Assembly (NCBI GenBank): GCA_023411395.1
Contig: JAEYOV010000033.1
Coordinates: 22,344 to 86,343, forward strand
Origin: Bacillota bacterium
Lineage (GTDB): Bacteria; Bacillota; Clostridia; Christensenellales; Aristaeellaceae
DNA length: 64,000 nt
Reading direction: 5' to 3'
Positions 29,087-38,429 of this stretch are shown one piece after another (the first letter of the stretch is position 1; the number at the start of each line of letters is the position of its first letter). The notes under the pieces were generated by a model that saw nothing but the letters and a program-made list of their open reading frames with translations, did not search any database and had not been told where the DNA came from. Made by a program: the position numbers and the translations under genes.

Positions 29087-29902
29087 TTACCAGCGGTTCC
29101 GGTTCCTGAACAGCTCATTCAAGCCAAGGCCGGCAAAAATCCAGCCCAGCGGGCCGCAGCCGCAGCCCATGCACCCGGCGCGGTCACCAAGGCGCCGCCG
29201 GCGGGAGCCGAAGATCAGCGAGAACAGCAGGAACAGGACGAACAAGGAGCCAAGACTGAATCCGGACTCTTCCTGCCGCGTCTGCTGGCGGAAGTTGGTG
29301 GAAGAGGAGTCAAACTTAGGCCTGGGAGTGGGCGCGGGTGTGGGCGCGGGTGTGGCTTCCGGGCTTCCAAACAAATTGACGGTGGATAGATTGACACCAT
29401 ACTGCTTGCTCAACTGACTGGCCAGCGCGGGAATATACCGGGCAATAGCCTCGTCATACCGCTGCTGCATAAAACTGCTATGAAAGTTGGCAGCCAGTAT
29501 TACCTGCTGGGTGTTTTCAGGCAGGCCCCGATTTATAAGGGTAGACCCGGCCACTGTATAGTAGGAATCCTCCCCGGCGCAAAGCAGCAGCAGAAAATCC
29601 TCGTCCCTAAGATTCCAGAACCTGAACAGTTCCCTTGCGTAAGTGGGCATATCCGTGCCATCCAGGAACAGAACTGTGGCAACCCATAGGCCCACGCCCG
29701 TCTGATTCACGAGGGTATCGCGAAAGGTTTTTAAATCCTTGACGGTATTTGGGCTGAGGATGCCGGCGCCATCCGTGATAGGGTTAAGGTCTGATTTTTG
29801 CGGATACCGGGGCACCGAAGCCAGCGCACCCTGGGCAAGGGGCAACAGCATGGCCAAGATAAGCGCCAGGCCAAGGCAGCGGATCAAAAAGGTACGGGTC
29901 AT
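29087..29902 (-). CDS. TPM-domain secreted/membrane protein
   Basis: 271 residues: signal peptide (residues 1-26, ending ALAS), a TPM domain (about 30-185, with ITDGAGILSP and RDEDFLLLLCAGE), a Pro/Thr-rich linker with APTP repeats, one membrane helix (LGSLFVLFLLFSLIFG) and a Cys/Gly-rich tail CMGCGCGPLG. TPM proteins often accompany LemA, as here. The ATG at 29902 is preferred because AAGGAG is 7 bases upstream. Confidence 0.85.
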   Translation of the reverse strand: MTRTFLIRCLGLALILAMLLPLAQGALASVPRYPQKSDLNPITDGAGILSPNTVKDLKTFRDTLVNQTGVGLWVATVLFLDGTDMPTYARELFRFWNLRDEDFLLLLCAGEDSYYTVAGSTLINRGLPENTQQVILAANFHSSFMQQRYDEAIARYIPALASQLSKQYGVNLSTVNLFGSPEATPAPTPAPTPRPKFDSSSTNFRQQTRQEESGFSLGSLFVLFLLFSLIFGSRRRRLGDRAGCMGCGCGPLGWIFAGLGLNELFRNRNRW

Positions 29903-29973
29903 GAGCATTCTCCTTCTTTGAATGGCGGAAAAATCAGTCTTCATTCCTCTTAAGGACCGCTTCTGTGTCACGG

Positions 29974-30525
29974 TCAGGGCGTGGTAAACAAGGGCGCATC
30001 CTCGATGCCCAGATAGCCCGCCACTATGCCGCTGAGGGAATTCCGCTTGCGCTGGTTATAGTCCTCCGCCGCATTGTTGTAAGCTTGGGCTGCCCCGCTC
30101 TGATTATAAGACAGCAGAGATTGGCTTAAGGACATAAGATAGTTTTGATCCCGTACGCTTTCCTGGAAAGAGGACTTCGCCTGGAGTGCCTGGGTGAGCG
30201 CATCTACCGCTAGGCTCAGCGTTTGGTTGGCCCTGCATCTTTCCGGCAGGGCGATTCTCTCGTCCTTCAACACATCCCGTGCGGAGGCGACCGCCTGAAA
30301 TTGCGAATCCTGCTTGCTAAGGTGCCGTTCGGCCACCTTCAAAAGGTTGCTGGCGTCGGCGGCGCGCAGTGCCAATGAGCTTTTCAGGCCGCTCTCCTGC
30401 TCATATAAGTTTGTATGGTTCTGGGCTTCAGCCTGCCAGCCCTTGCGGGCGCCCCAGGCCAGGCTTCCCAGCACCAGGGCCAGGGCTATCAGCAGGCAGA
30501 AGAATGTCCGCCCGGTGTGTTTCAT
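29974..30525 (-). CDS. LemA-like membrane-anchored helical protein
   Basis: 183 residues: one N-terminal membrane helix (FFCLLIALALVLGSLAWG) followed by a helical bundle, with a LemA-like YNNAAEDYNQRKRNSLSGIVA segment towards the end. LemA proteins have no firm function but cluster with TPM proteins in envelope-stress settings. It lies 18 bases after TelA and 71 before the TPM gene. Confidence 0.78.
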   Translation of the reverse strand: MKHTGRTFFCLLIALALVLGSLAWGARKGWQAEAQNHTNLYEQESGLKSSLALRAADASNLLKVAERHLSKQDSQFQAVASARDVLKDERIALPERCRANQTLSLAVDALTQALQAKSSFQESVRDQNYLMSLSQSLLSYNQSGAAQAYNNAAEDYNQRKRNSLSGIVAGYLGIEDAPLFTTP

Positions 30526-30543
30526 GTTCCTTCCTCCATACCG

Positions 30544-31716
30544 TTACCGCTTTAATTCCAGAAGCTTGCTCTTGAGCTCGCCTTCCATCTTGTGCAGGGT
30601 GGCTTCCGCCGCCAGCCGCTTTTGATGGCCTTCGGACTGGATGCGCACCACCTCGTTGATGGTATCGATGAGGGACTGGTTGGTCTGCACCAGCGTTTCG
30701 ATATCGATGATGCCCCTCTCCGCCTCCTTGGCGGTTTCAATGGTGCCCATTTTCAGCGTCTCGGCGTTCTTCTTCAAAAGCTCGTTGGTCATGTTGGTCA
30801 CCGCCGTTTGCGCCTTTAAGGCCGATTGGCTGTGGAACAGGCCCAGCGCCAATACCATCTGGCTCTTCCACAAGGGCAGGGTATTGCTCAAGGTGCTTTG
30901 GATGCGCTCCACCAGCAAACTGTCGTTGTTTTGCAGAAGGCGGATTTGAGGGGCCATCTGCAGCGCCACCTGGCGGGTAAGCTTCAGGTCGTGGAGCTTC
31001 TTTTCGAACCTGTCGCACATGGCGGACAGATCATTGGCCCGCTGCGCATCCATGGCGTCACCGGACTGGGCGGCTTTCTCCTGCAGTTCCTTGAGCTCCG
31101 TCTCCCTGACCGTGTGCAGCTTTTCGTCGCCGGCCAGGATGTACATGGTCAGTTCTTTGAAATACAGCGTATTCTGGTCATACAGGTGGTTGAACATGGC
31201 CACGTCCTTCAAAAGCTGCACCTGGTATTTTTCCAGGCTGCCCGCGATGGACTCCACATTGACGCCCACCTTTTCATAACGCGACTTCAGCATTTCAATC
31301 TGTCTGCCGGCGCTTTTGAAAAGTCTTTTCAAGCCCTTGGGGCTCTCGGCGTCCGTCTCGAACCCCTTCAGCTCCGCCACCAATCCCACCAGCATGTCGC
31401 CCACTTCGCCGGTTTCGCTGCTCTTCACGTATTCCAGCGCCTTGTCGGAAAAATCGGCGATCTTCTTCTGGGCGTCGGCACCGAACAGGAGCACATGATC
31501 GGGGTTCTCCAAATTCAGCCTGCCGATAAATTCATTGATGCTCTTTCTTTCTTCCGGGGTGAGCTGGCTGTCGTCCAGCCGGTTCACCACCACCTGGGTG
31601 GCCTTGGGAGCCAGCGCCTGGGTGGCAACAATCGTTTCTTCCAGCACTTCCTTGTCTTTCAGCGATACCTCGGGGGTCACGGTGAGGACGGGTACCGATT
31701 GCTGCTGGCTGTTCAT
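30544..31716 (-). CDS. telA: TelA family (toxic anion resistance) protein
   Basis: 390 residues, mostly long helices, cytoplasmic. Matches the TelA/KlaA family (for example MAPQIRLLQNNDSLLVERIQ and the PLWKSQMVLALGLF block near residue 270). TelA relatives are linked to tellurite resistance and to cell-wall or membrane stress in Bacillota. It starts 12 bases after the XpaC-like gene; the pair is conserved in many Bacillota. Confidence 0.9.
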   Translation of the reverse strand: MNSQQQSVPVLTVTPEVSLKDKEVLEETIVATQALAPKATQVVVNRLDDSQLTPEERKSINEFIGRLNLENPDHVLLFGADAQKKIADFSDKALEYVKSSETGEVGDMLVGLVAELKGFETDAESPKGLKRLFKSAGRQIEMLKSRYEKVGVNVESIAGSLEKYQVQLLKDVAMFNHLYDQNTLYFKELTMYILAGDEKLHTVRETELKELQEKAAQSGDAMDAQRANDLSAMCDRFEKKLHDLKLTRQVALQMAPQIRLLQNNDSLLVERIQSTLSNTLPLWKSQMVLALGLFHSQSALKAQTAVTNMTNELLKKNAETLKMGTIETAKEAERGIIDIETLVQTNQSLIDTINEVVRIQSEGHQKRLAAEATLHKMEGELKSKLLELKR

Positions 31717-31728
31717 ATTGGCTCCTCC

Positions 31729-32469
31729 TTATTTTGATTGTTCTTCGTTCGTACCCGGGGCGGCCGGTGCTTTCCCCATGGGGCTGATTCCCGTATCCAC
31801 AAGACCGTCGCGCTTGAGCATCTGCTCCAGCACCTCGATATCGGTAGTCACATCCAGCATATCGTCATGATAGAGTGTCTCCAACTGCTTTTCGCAGGCC
31901 GCCAGAACCACGCCCATGGCCCGGACAATGCGGCTGCGGGCCTCCTGGGCATTCTGGCCTGTGACTTCCCGCTGGTCCATTACACGGTAGCTCCTAAGCA
32001 TCTTCAGGGTGGTGGGCAGGTAATAGTCCATGAACCGGCGGATTTGTGTAGCCTTCCCGGGGCGTTCCGCCACGGTTTTGAAAATCTGACCGCACAGCCG
32101 CTCCAGATCGTCCATCTGCCGGGACAGCGCCGGATCGGGAATCAACTCGTTTTCCTCCCGAATCTGCGCCATCATCTCACGGCCCTTGCGGATCACCTCG
32201 TCGGCGGCGGGGTCTCCCGTCTCCAAAAAGACTTCTTCCGCTTCCGGCTGTTCTTGCTGCTTGTTGGGGCTCAGATCCAGCCCGGAGGCCATGATGCCGA
32301 TCACCCGGGCAAACAGCAGCGACACGGCGGTTGCCAGAATGTAGTCCCACACCCTGTACAGCGGGAAGAGCCAGGCATACAATGCAAATACGATCCCAAA
32401 TGTCAAAATGCCGGCCCCGGCGCCTTTCCTGTTTTTCTTCCCGCGGGGGGAAGGCTGCTTGTTTGCCAT
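31729..32469 (-). CDS. XpaC-like protein (5-bromo-4-chloroindolyl phosphate hydrolysis family)
   Basis: 246 residues: basic N-terminus, two closely spaced membrane helices (ILTFGIVFALYAWLF; YILATAVSLLFARVIGIMA) and a helical cytoplasmic domain with ATQIRRFMDYYLPTTLKML, typical of XpaC. The ATG at 32469 has GGAGGATCATC upstream. First gene of the XpaC-TelA-LemA-TPM operon. Confidence 0.87.
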   Translation of the reverse strand: MANKQPSPRGKKNRKGAGAGILTFGIVFALYAWLFPLYRVWDYILATAVSLLFARVIGIMASGLDLSPNKQQEQPEAEEVFLETGDPAADEVIRKGREMMAQIREENELIPDPALSRQMDDLERLCGQIFKTVAERPGKATQIRRFMDYYLPTTLKMLRSYRVMDQREVTGQNAQEARSRIVRAMGVVLAACEKQLETLYHDDMLDVTTDIEVLEQMLKRDGLVDTGISPMGKAPAAPGTNEEQSK

Positions 32470-32729
32470 GATGATCCTCCATCCGGTAAAATTCACGGGT
32501 TTATCGTAAAGCAATTCTGCTTTTTCGTAAAGGCGCAGCCGCGCAAAGCAGCGTTTTCATGCATCAAAGCATGCGTCATAGCGCCAAGCCTTCAAAAGCA
32601 GTTATCATTATAGCACGGCATACCGCCCAAGCAAAGAACAGGGCATGAGAAAATCATGAGAATTCCATGAGAGACAAAGCTTTTTTGCGTTTCGCTTGCG
32701 ATGAGCCCCGCCCGTCATCCCAATGATTT

Positions 32730-32758
32730 ATTATAGACGCACGGGAAATTTCTGTCAA
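32730..32758 (-). promoter_or_regulatory. Promoter of the XpaC-TelA-LemA-TPM operon
   Basis: On the minus strand: TTGACA (32758-32753), 17-base spacer, TATAAT (32735-32730), fully consensus. It leaves an untranslated leader of about 250 bases (32470-32722) with repeated CATGAGA-like words and a GCATGC-centred stem but no recognised riboswitch. Confidence 0.8.
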
Positions 32759-32790
32759 ACGAAAAGGCCGCCGCACAAAAAATATGTACG

Positions 32791-32822
32791 AAAAAACCGC
32801 CGGGCCCATGAAAGCCCGGCGG
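32791..32822 (-). terminator. Terminator of the LCP gene
   Basis: Perfect 9-bp stem CCGCCGGGC / GCCCGGCGG with 8-base loop; on the minus strand it is followed by six T residues, 11 bases after the LCP stop. Confidence 0.85.
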
Positions 32823-32833
32823 CATAAATGTCT

Positions 32834-34024
32834 TTATTTATAGAAACTTTGCCCGTATATAAACTCATGCAGCGCTTCAATATTTGTTTTCAGGTTGCTG
32901 CCGTTCATGTATACCAGGCTCGCCCCGTTGATATCCTTGTAACCGTATGTCTTGTCCATGGGCAGCCGGTGCTGAGCCAAAAGGGGCTCTCCGGCGGCCA
33001 CCTTATCCTTCATGTCGGACTGAAGCACGGTCATGCCCAGCTCAATCATTTCCCCGACGCTGACATTGGTATCCACATAGGGCAGCACCGCAGATAAAAG
33101 ATCCATCATCCTGTTCATGTCCATGTTGTGCATCACCTGATCCAGCAGAACCTCCAGCAGCTTGCGCTGGCGGGCGGTACGGGCGAAATCATTGTCGATG
33201 CCGCGGATGCGGGCAAAGGTCACGGCCTGCATGCCGTCCAGGTGATGCACACCGGCGACACCCTTCACCTTGTCCCGCTTCACCTTGTCCAAAGGCTCCT
33301 TGCGCAGCTCGTAATTGATGCGGTTGGCCTCCGCCTTGGTCAGTTCTATATCCACCCCGCCAAGGCTGTCGATGATGGCAGCCAAACCGAAGAAGTTGAT
33401 GGTCACAAACCGCTCCACGTTCATTTGAAAATTGCGGTTCACCGTACGCATGGCCAGCTTGGGACCGCCATCCGCTTGCCTTTCCTCCTTCGTATCCGAG
33501 CCGAACTTGTAGGCCACATTGATACGGTAGGCATTCTTGAAGCCGGGAACGGTAACGGCCGTATCCCTGGCAATGGAGGACAGCTTGATTTCGCCTGTCT
33601 CCCTATGGATGGACAGGATCATGACCACGTCGGAAAGGCCCGTGTCGGTGGTGTCCGTGCGGGAATCAACGCCCAGCAGCAATATGTTGACGTAGTCGTC
33701 CGGCAGGTCTTTGTTGGCTTCCAACTGGCTCAGATCGATGTTGGCGATGTCGCTTCCTTCAAGCTCCGAGAGCATTTGCGCATGCTCCGCGTCCAGCTCG
33801 TCCAGGGAGATGGCGGCCTCCGCGTCGACCCAGGTGACGGTGGTTTCCTCCGCTTCCCACTGCTCCCACTGGGCAAGGTCTTCCTCATCCAGCTCTTCCT
33901 TGATCTCATCGCCAAAGAAGGAGACTTCCGGATCGTCTTCGCCTAGCGCGGCGGGCAAAATGGTCAAAAGGAGCGCAAGCGCGCAAAAAAGGCTCGTCAG
34001 CCGCTTCATCCATGCAGATTTCAA
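32834..34024 (-). CDS. LCP family (LytR-CpsA-Psr) cell-wall polymer ligase-like protein
   Basis: 396 residues. Signal peptide or anchor (TSLFCALALLLTILPAALG) is followed by a strikingly acidic stretch (about residues 30-75, many Asp/Glu) and then the LCP domain: VNILLLGVDSR, LSSIARDTAVTVPG, GLAAIIDSLGGVDIEL and the catalytic-site region FARTARQRKLLEVLL. LCP enzymes attach teichoic acids or capsule to peptidoglycan. I start at a TTG at 34024, which has GAGGAGG at 8-base spacing; the ATG at 34009 lacks a usable site. Confidence 0.88.
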   Translation of the reverse strand: MKSAWMKRLTSLFCALALLLTILPAALGEDDPEVSFFGDEIKEELDEEDLAQWEQWEAEETTVTWVDAEAAISLDELDAEHAQMLSELEGSDIANIDLSQLEANKDLPDDYVNILLLGVDSRTDTTDTGLSDVVMILSIHRETGEIKLSSIARDTAVTVPGFKNAYRINVAYKFGSDTKEERQADGGPKLAMRTVNRNFQMNVERFVTINFFGLAAIIDSLGGVDIELTKAEANRINYELRKEPLDKVKRDKVKGVAGVHHLDGMQAVTFARIRGIDNDFARTARQRKLLEVLLDQVMHNMDMNRMMDLLSAVLPYVDTNVSVGEMIELGMTVLQSDMKDKVAAGEPLLAQHRLPMDKTYGYKDINGASLVYMNGSNLKTNIEALHEFIYGQSFYK

Positions 34025-34093
34025 GCAGTGTTCCTCCTCATAGATAGAGATGGATTTGTACCGGGCCAACAAGCCCCCAAGGCTTTCCCGCTC

Positions 34094-34122
34094 ATTATAC
34101 CCGCCCAGGCGCCAAATTGCAA
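34094..34122 (-). promoter_or_regulatory. Promoter of the LCP gene
   Basis: On the minus strand: TTGCAA (34122-34117), 17-base spacer, TATAAT (34099-34094), about 70 bases before the start. Confidence 0.7.
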
Positions 34123-34176
34123 TCCTGGCAAGCTATGACACAACACCCGTGATGGAAACGATTGAGAACACCGGGT

Positions 34177-35529
34177 TCATCCCTGATGTCCGTCAAGGCA
34201 CAGTACATTTTCCACGCCATGGGTCCAGCAGAACATGTCCACCGGCTGGCAGCGTGCGATTTGGTACCCCTCCTTCACAAAAAGCGCGGCGTCCCTCGCC
34301 TGGGTAGCGGGATTGCAGCTTACGTACACCACCCGCCGCGGCCGGGCCAATGCAATGGCCTCAATGACCTTCGGCTCCACGCCCCTGCGGGGCGGGTCCA
34401 GCACAACAACGTCCGGTCTAAGCCCTTCTTCCACCAGCCTTGGCAGAAGCTCCTCCGCCTGTCCTGCCAGGAATTCAGCGTTGCCGATGCCATTTTTACG
34501 GGCGTTTTCCCTGGCATCCGCAACGGCTGCCTCCACCGATTCCAGGCCGGTGACCCGGCGCGCCTTTTTCGCCAGCAGCAGGGAGATGGTGCCGGCGCCG
34601 CAATAGATATCGGCCACGGTTTCCGTGCCTGAAAGTTCGGCAAACTCCAGCGCCGTCCGGTATAAAACCTCCGTCTGCTCCGGGTTGATCTGGAAAAAGG
34701 ACAGGGGTGACAGGGAGAAGGTAAGCCCGCACAGCGTATCCTTCAGCCGCTCCTGCCCAAAGAGCACCCGGTAATTATCCCCCAGGATCACATTGCTGCG
34801 GGCGGTATGCACGCTGACGCACAAGGAGGCAAGAGAAGGGACTTCTTTTTTAAGCGCGGCCAGCAGTTCCTTTTCCCTTGGCAGCTCCCGCCCGTTGAGA
34901 ACGATGACCGCCATCACCTCTCCCATCCGGGAAGATCGGGCCATCACATGGCGCACAAGCCCCGTATGGGTCTCCTCCCGGTAAGGCGGAATGCGGTATG
35001 CTTCCATCCAGCCCCTAACCGCCTTCAGCACGCCGTTGAGGCCGGGCTTTGCGATAGGGCAGGAGGCGATGTCGATGATATCGTGGCTCCGGGGCGCGTA
35101 AAACCCGATTTGAGGCTTTCCAACCTCTCCGCCCACCGGCAGCGCCGTTTTGTTGCGGTAATGCCAGGGGTCTGCCATCCCCAAAACAGGAGGGACCTCC
35201 ACCTCAAGCCCGCCGATGTGCCGGAAGCAGTCCTCCACCTGGACGCGCTTGAAATGCAGCGTTTGCTCATAGGTCATGTGCTGGGCGGCACACCCGCCGC
35301 ACCGGTTATATACCGGGCAGGGCGGCGCCTTACGTGCCGGGTCCGGGTTTATTACTTCCAGCAATTTGCCAAAAGCGTGCCGCTTTTGCACCTTCAATAT
35401 CCGGCAGGTGATATCTTCCCCCGGCAATGCGAAGGGCACGAACAGCGCCATGCCCTCATGAAAGCAAACGCCCTCCATTTCCGCCCCCAGCCGCTCACAT
35501 CTTACCTGCACCACCTGGTTTTTTTGCAC
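34177..35529 (-). CDS. rlmD: 23S rRNA (uracil-5-)-methyltransferase, RlmD/RlmCD type
   Basis: 450 residues. N-terminal TRAM domain, four cysteines for a 4Fe-4S cluster (CPVYNRCGGC and the later CP of IASCPIAK), SAM motif VADIYCGAGTISLLLA (about residue 300), DPPRRG (about 377) and the catalytic Cys in VYVSCNPAT (about 400). It makes m5U in 23S rRNA. I favour a GTG at 35529 with GGGGAGG at 6-base spacing; the ATG at 35559 has only a weak site. Confidence 0.88.
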   Translation of the reverse strand: MQKNQVVQVRCERLGAEMEGVCFHEGMALFVPFALPGEDITCRILKVQKRHAFGKLLEVINPDPARKAPPCPVYNRCGGCAAQHMTYEQTLHFKRVQVEDCFRHIGGLEVEVPPVLGMADPWHYRNKTALPVGGEVGKPQIGFYAPRSHDIIDIASCPIAKPGLNGVLKAVRGWMEAYRIPPYREETHTGLVRHVMARSSRMGEVMAVIVLNGRELPREKELLAALKKEVPSLASLCVSVHTARSNVILGDNYRVLFGQERLKDTLCGLTFSLSPLSFFQINPEQTEVLYRTALEFAELSGTETVADIYCGAGTISLLLAKKARRVTGLESVEAAVADARENARKNGIGNAEFLAGQAEELLPRLVEEGLRPDVVVLDPPRRGVEPKVIEAIALARPRRVVYVSCNPATQARDAALFVKEGYQIARCQPVDMFCWTHGVENVLCLDGHQG

Positions 35530-35617
35530 AAGAATCCTCCCCTGCTCCTCCGAACCCATTTCCCCAGGAAACCGCCGCTTTTAGGAGCAAGGGAGGAGTG
35601 CTTACCCTATTTTCTCA

Positions 35618-36754
35618 CTATTCTCCCGTTTGTGCAAGCCGGACCAACGGGCCTGATTGTTTGAGGAATGTCAGCGGTTCCGCTTTCTGCCATGTGATGG
35701 TCAGTCCATCGCCGGCAAGCGCATAGGTGCCCTGGAGGGCTCCCTCAGGCAGAAGGACAGCCAGATTGCTGCCGTTGGCCATATAGGTGCCCTTTACGGC
35801 CAGGGATTCATCTTCCGGGACAAATTTTGCATAGGTACCGTCTCCAAGCAGGGTGATTTCCCCATAGATGCCGCCTTCCATATAGCCCCAGGTGCCCACC
35901 AGCGCGGGGTCAATGGCCACGGCAGGCTGCGGCGCCGGGTCCCACCTGGTCATCGTAAGGGGGTTGCCCAATTGCGCATCCGTAAGCAGCAGCGTGCCGC
36001 CCATCAGGATATACCGGAAATCTTCTGCGGTTCCGTTGTCAAAGATTGCCTTAACGGTACTGCTGTCCAGCGTATAGGTGCCCGCCCGTTTGGGTGCGGC
36101 CTCCTGTTCGTAGGTGATTTCGATCCGGCCGTCCGGCGTCAGGGTAAGCTTTGTGAATCCCATGGCGTCCGTACCCTGCCAGATTCCGGCCAGGCCTTGA
36201 GCAATGGGCGCGGAGGTGGGCATGGGGAGAGGTGTGGCTGCCGGTGCTTCCGTCAATGGCGGAGCCATAGTGGCTGGAGGAGCTTCGGTAGGCATCATGG
36301 ACACGGGAGAAGGCGTAACCACCGGATCATCCGGCAGCGCCGTGGGAGCCAAGGTTTGCGGCGGGAAAAACTGAGCCGGCGGCACTGTGGGCAAAGCTTC
36401 ATGATAGCGGGTCAGTGTGATTGCCCCGCCCCCCTCTTCCCCCGCAAATATCAATGTGTCCCCTGTGAGCAAAAACCGGATCCTGACCGTGGTGCCGTCC
36501 GGGAGCTCGGCCTCGAATTCGCTGCCCGACACTGTAAAGGTGCCTGTCTTAACAGCATCGTCCGGCGTATCGTATGCAATGATGATCCTTCCGTCCTCCT
36601 CAAGCGTCATAAAGAGAAGACCGTCCCCGTCCTGACCGGTCCATGTGCCAGTCAACCCTTCCGGTATCATCGGCGCATCCGGTGTGTAAGGCGGTGTTGC
36701 CTGCTGCCGTGTCATAACCATCGTATCCCCTGTATTCCAGTCCATATTTGTCAT
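35618..36754 (-). pseudogene. Secreted-type protein with three lipocalin-like repeats, apparently 5'-truncated
   Basis: 378 codons. Three diverged repeats of about 75 residues, each opening G-x-W-x-G/Y and ending in a TLTR/TMTR-like strand (GTWTGQDGDGLL; GIWQGTDAMGFT; GTWGYMEGGIYG), joined by a Pro/Thr/Ala-rich linker. This layout is extracellular, but no signal peptide is present. The first 20 residues (NTGDTMVMTRQ) look like the tail of another repeat, an in-frame stop lies 21 bases upstream, and the ATG lacks a ribosome site. I therefore read it as the remains of a longer gene; an intact short intracellular version is the alternative. Confidence 0.55.
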
Positions 36755-36807
36755 TGTTCCAGACGTATTTTACTGATGTGCCGGGGAAACTTATTCATGG
36801 GCGTACC

Positions 36808-36834
36808 GGAACAGACCACAACGGTCTCTGTTCC
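36808..36834. other. Hairpin upstream of the decayed repeat-protein gene
   Basis: GGAACAGACC pairs with GGTCTCTGTTCC apart from a 2-base bulge, 5-base loop. It lies in the 256-base gap between the repeat protein and the DUF1836 gene; otherwise that gap shows nothing I can name. Confidence 0.4.
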
Positions 36835-37010
36835 AGAATCTTCCCAAAGAATAGCACAAACATACTTGCTTATAATAAGAAAAGCATCATCAAAAATACC
36901 CTTTAAAAGCCATATCAAGGGGCGGCTTTCAAAGGGTGTACAGGGGGTAAATGGAATAATTCTTTACAGCTTTGACCCGCGGCGGCGCACCGCAGCCTTG
37001 TTCCAATTTC

Positions 37011-37556
37011 TCAGCCGGTCTCCTGCGTCTCTTTCTGCTGCCTTGTGCCGTCCGCACCTTTCTTTTCCTGATTCCGTTCGTTATCCGGCCGGGCCGCCAG
37101 CTTTTGCGCGCACAGGCTCCGGAAGGCGGCGGCTTCGATGGCGTACTCCATGGCGGTCGCCTCAGGCGGGCGGGAGGCAAGGGTCTGAAAAACCGTTTCC
37201 TGCGTTTTGCAGAAGGCGGCGTATAACTCCTCCGTATCCTCGCCCGGGGGCGGCGACAGGAGCTGCTTCATTTCCTCCAGCGAGGCCACCTGCTTGAGGG
37301 TGCAAAGCATCATCAATTGCGCAAGCTGCACACGGTCATATTTTTTCCCCGACGGCCGTTTTACCAGCCCGCATTTTACATAATTGTTGATCATGGAGGG
37401 CGTCAGGATGCTTCCCGTTTCGGGATACAGCGCGCGACACTGCCGCTCCATATACGTGATCACCTGATCCATGTACAGCCCCAGGTCCGGCAGCTGGTCC
37501 CAGGCCGGGGGAGCGTAAGCGGTCAGGCCAATGCCGGGAGCCTTGCGGTTTAGCAT
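37011..37556 (-). CDS. DUF1836 protein
   Basis: 181 residues. The segment SILTPSMINNYVKCGLVKRP (about 45-65) and KKYDRVQLAQLMMLCTLKQV is characteristic of DUF1836, a family with a MerR-like winged-helix appearance that may bind DNA. The ATG at 37556 has AAAGGA at good spacing. Divergent from the SGNH hydrolase gene. Confidence 0.82.
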   Translation of the reverse strand: MLNRKAPGIGLTAYAPPAWDQLPDLGLYMDQVITYMERQCRALYPETGSILTPSMINNYVKCGLVKRPSGKKYDRVQLAQLMMLCTLKQVASLEEMKQLLSPPPGEDTEELYAAFCKTQETVFQTLASRPPEATAMEYAIEAAAFRSLCAQKLAARPDNERNQEKKGADGTRQQKETQETG

Positions 37557-37636
37557 GATATGATCCTTTCCCATATGGTGTGCTTACATACTACCACATC
37601 ATCGAAAATTCTACAATCCTATCTATAATATCTTAC

Positions 37637-37665
37637 TTGACATTGTGACAATTATGCTTTAATCT
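37637..37665 (+). promoter_or_regulatory. Promoter of the SGNH hydrolase gene
   Basis: TTGACA (37637-37642), 17-base spacer, TAATCT (37660-37665). Confidence 0.65.
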
Positions 37666-37697
37666 AGTATTGAATACCAGATCACGAAGGTGAGGGA

Positions 37698-38414
37698 ATG
37701 ATTATGGACCTGTGGCCGATACATTTGTTTGGCGATTCGATCGGGAAGGGTATCCTGTTTGATGAAGGGCGCGGCCGGTACGCCATTGCAAGGGACCGGT
37801 GCGATGTGCAATTGCAGGCTGTTCTGGAGGTACCGGTAGAAAATCATGCCCGGATGGGGGCGACGGTGGAGGAAGGACTTCAGGATTTTTTGGACAGCGG
37901 GGATTTGTCCGGGACCATCGTGGCAATCGAATACGGCGGGAACGACTGCGACCTTCACTGGGACGAGGTGGCCGCAGATCCCTCCCGGTATCATGAGGCG
38001 AAAATCCCCCTGGACAAATTCCGTGAGCTTCTGGCGGAATTTGTATCACAGGTCCGCCGAGCCAGGGCATTTCCCCTTTTGGTGACACCGCCGCCGCTGG
38101 ACGCCCAGCGCTTCTTCGCCTGGGTCACCAAAGGCCTGGATGCGGATGCCGTGCTCCGCTATTTGAAGGACGTACAAAATATTTACCGCTGGCAGGAACG
38201 GTATGCAAATGCCGTAAAGGACGCTGCGCTTATCACAGGCTGTGAGGTGTTTGACCTGCGAGATGCTTTCCTTGCCCATAGGGATGTATATGACTACCTG
38301 TGTGTCGATGGCATGCACCCCAACACCAAGGGGCACGCGCTCATCTCCGAAGCGGTCATGAGAAAGGACCGGCGGTATATGAAAGCCCCGGCGGAATGGG
38401 CTACACCGGCCTAG
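37698..38414 (+). CDS. SGNH/GDSL-family hydrolase
   Basis: 238 residues, no signal peptide, so cytoplasmic. Block I FGDSIGKGI supplies the nucleophile Ser (about residue 14), block III EYGGNDCD the oxyanion Asn (about 82), block V VDGMHPNTKGH the Asp-His pair (about 215). An esterase or acetyl-hydrolase is likely; the substrate is unknown. AAGGTGAGGGA precedes the start; an ATG two codons later is equally possible. Confidence 0.88.
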   Translation: MIMDLWPIHLFGDSIGKGILFDEGRGRYAIARDRCDVQLQAVLEVPVENHARMGATVEEGLQDFLDSGDLSGTIVAIEYGGNDCDLHWDEVAADPSRYHEAKIPLDKFRELLAEFVSQVRRARAFPLLVTPPPLDAQRFFAWVTKGLDADAVLRYLKDVQNIYRWQERYANAVKDAALITGCEVFDLRDAFLAHRDVYDYLCVDGMHPNTKGHALISEAVMRKDRRYMKAPAEWATPA

Positions 38415-38429
38415 GGGCATAATGTAAGC

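Noticed and set aside
35657..37297. 546-codon plus-strand frame
   Set aside because: It runs antisense across the repeat-protein remnant and into the DUF1836 gene; no recognisable domain.
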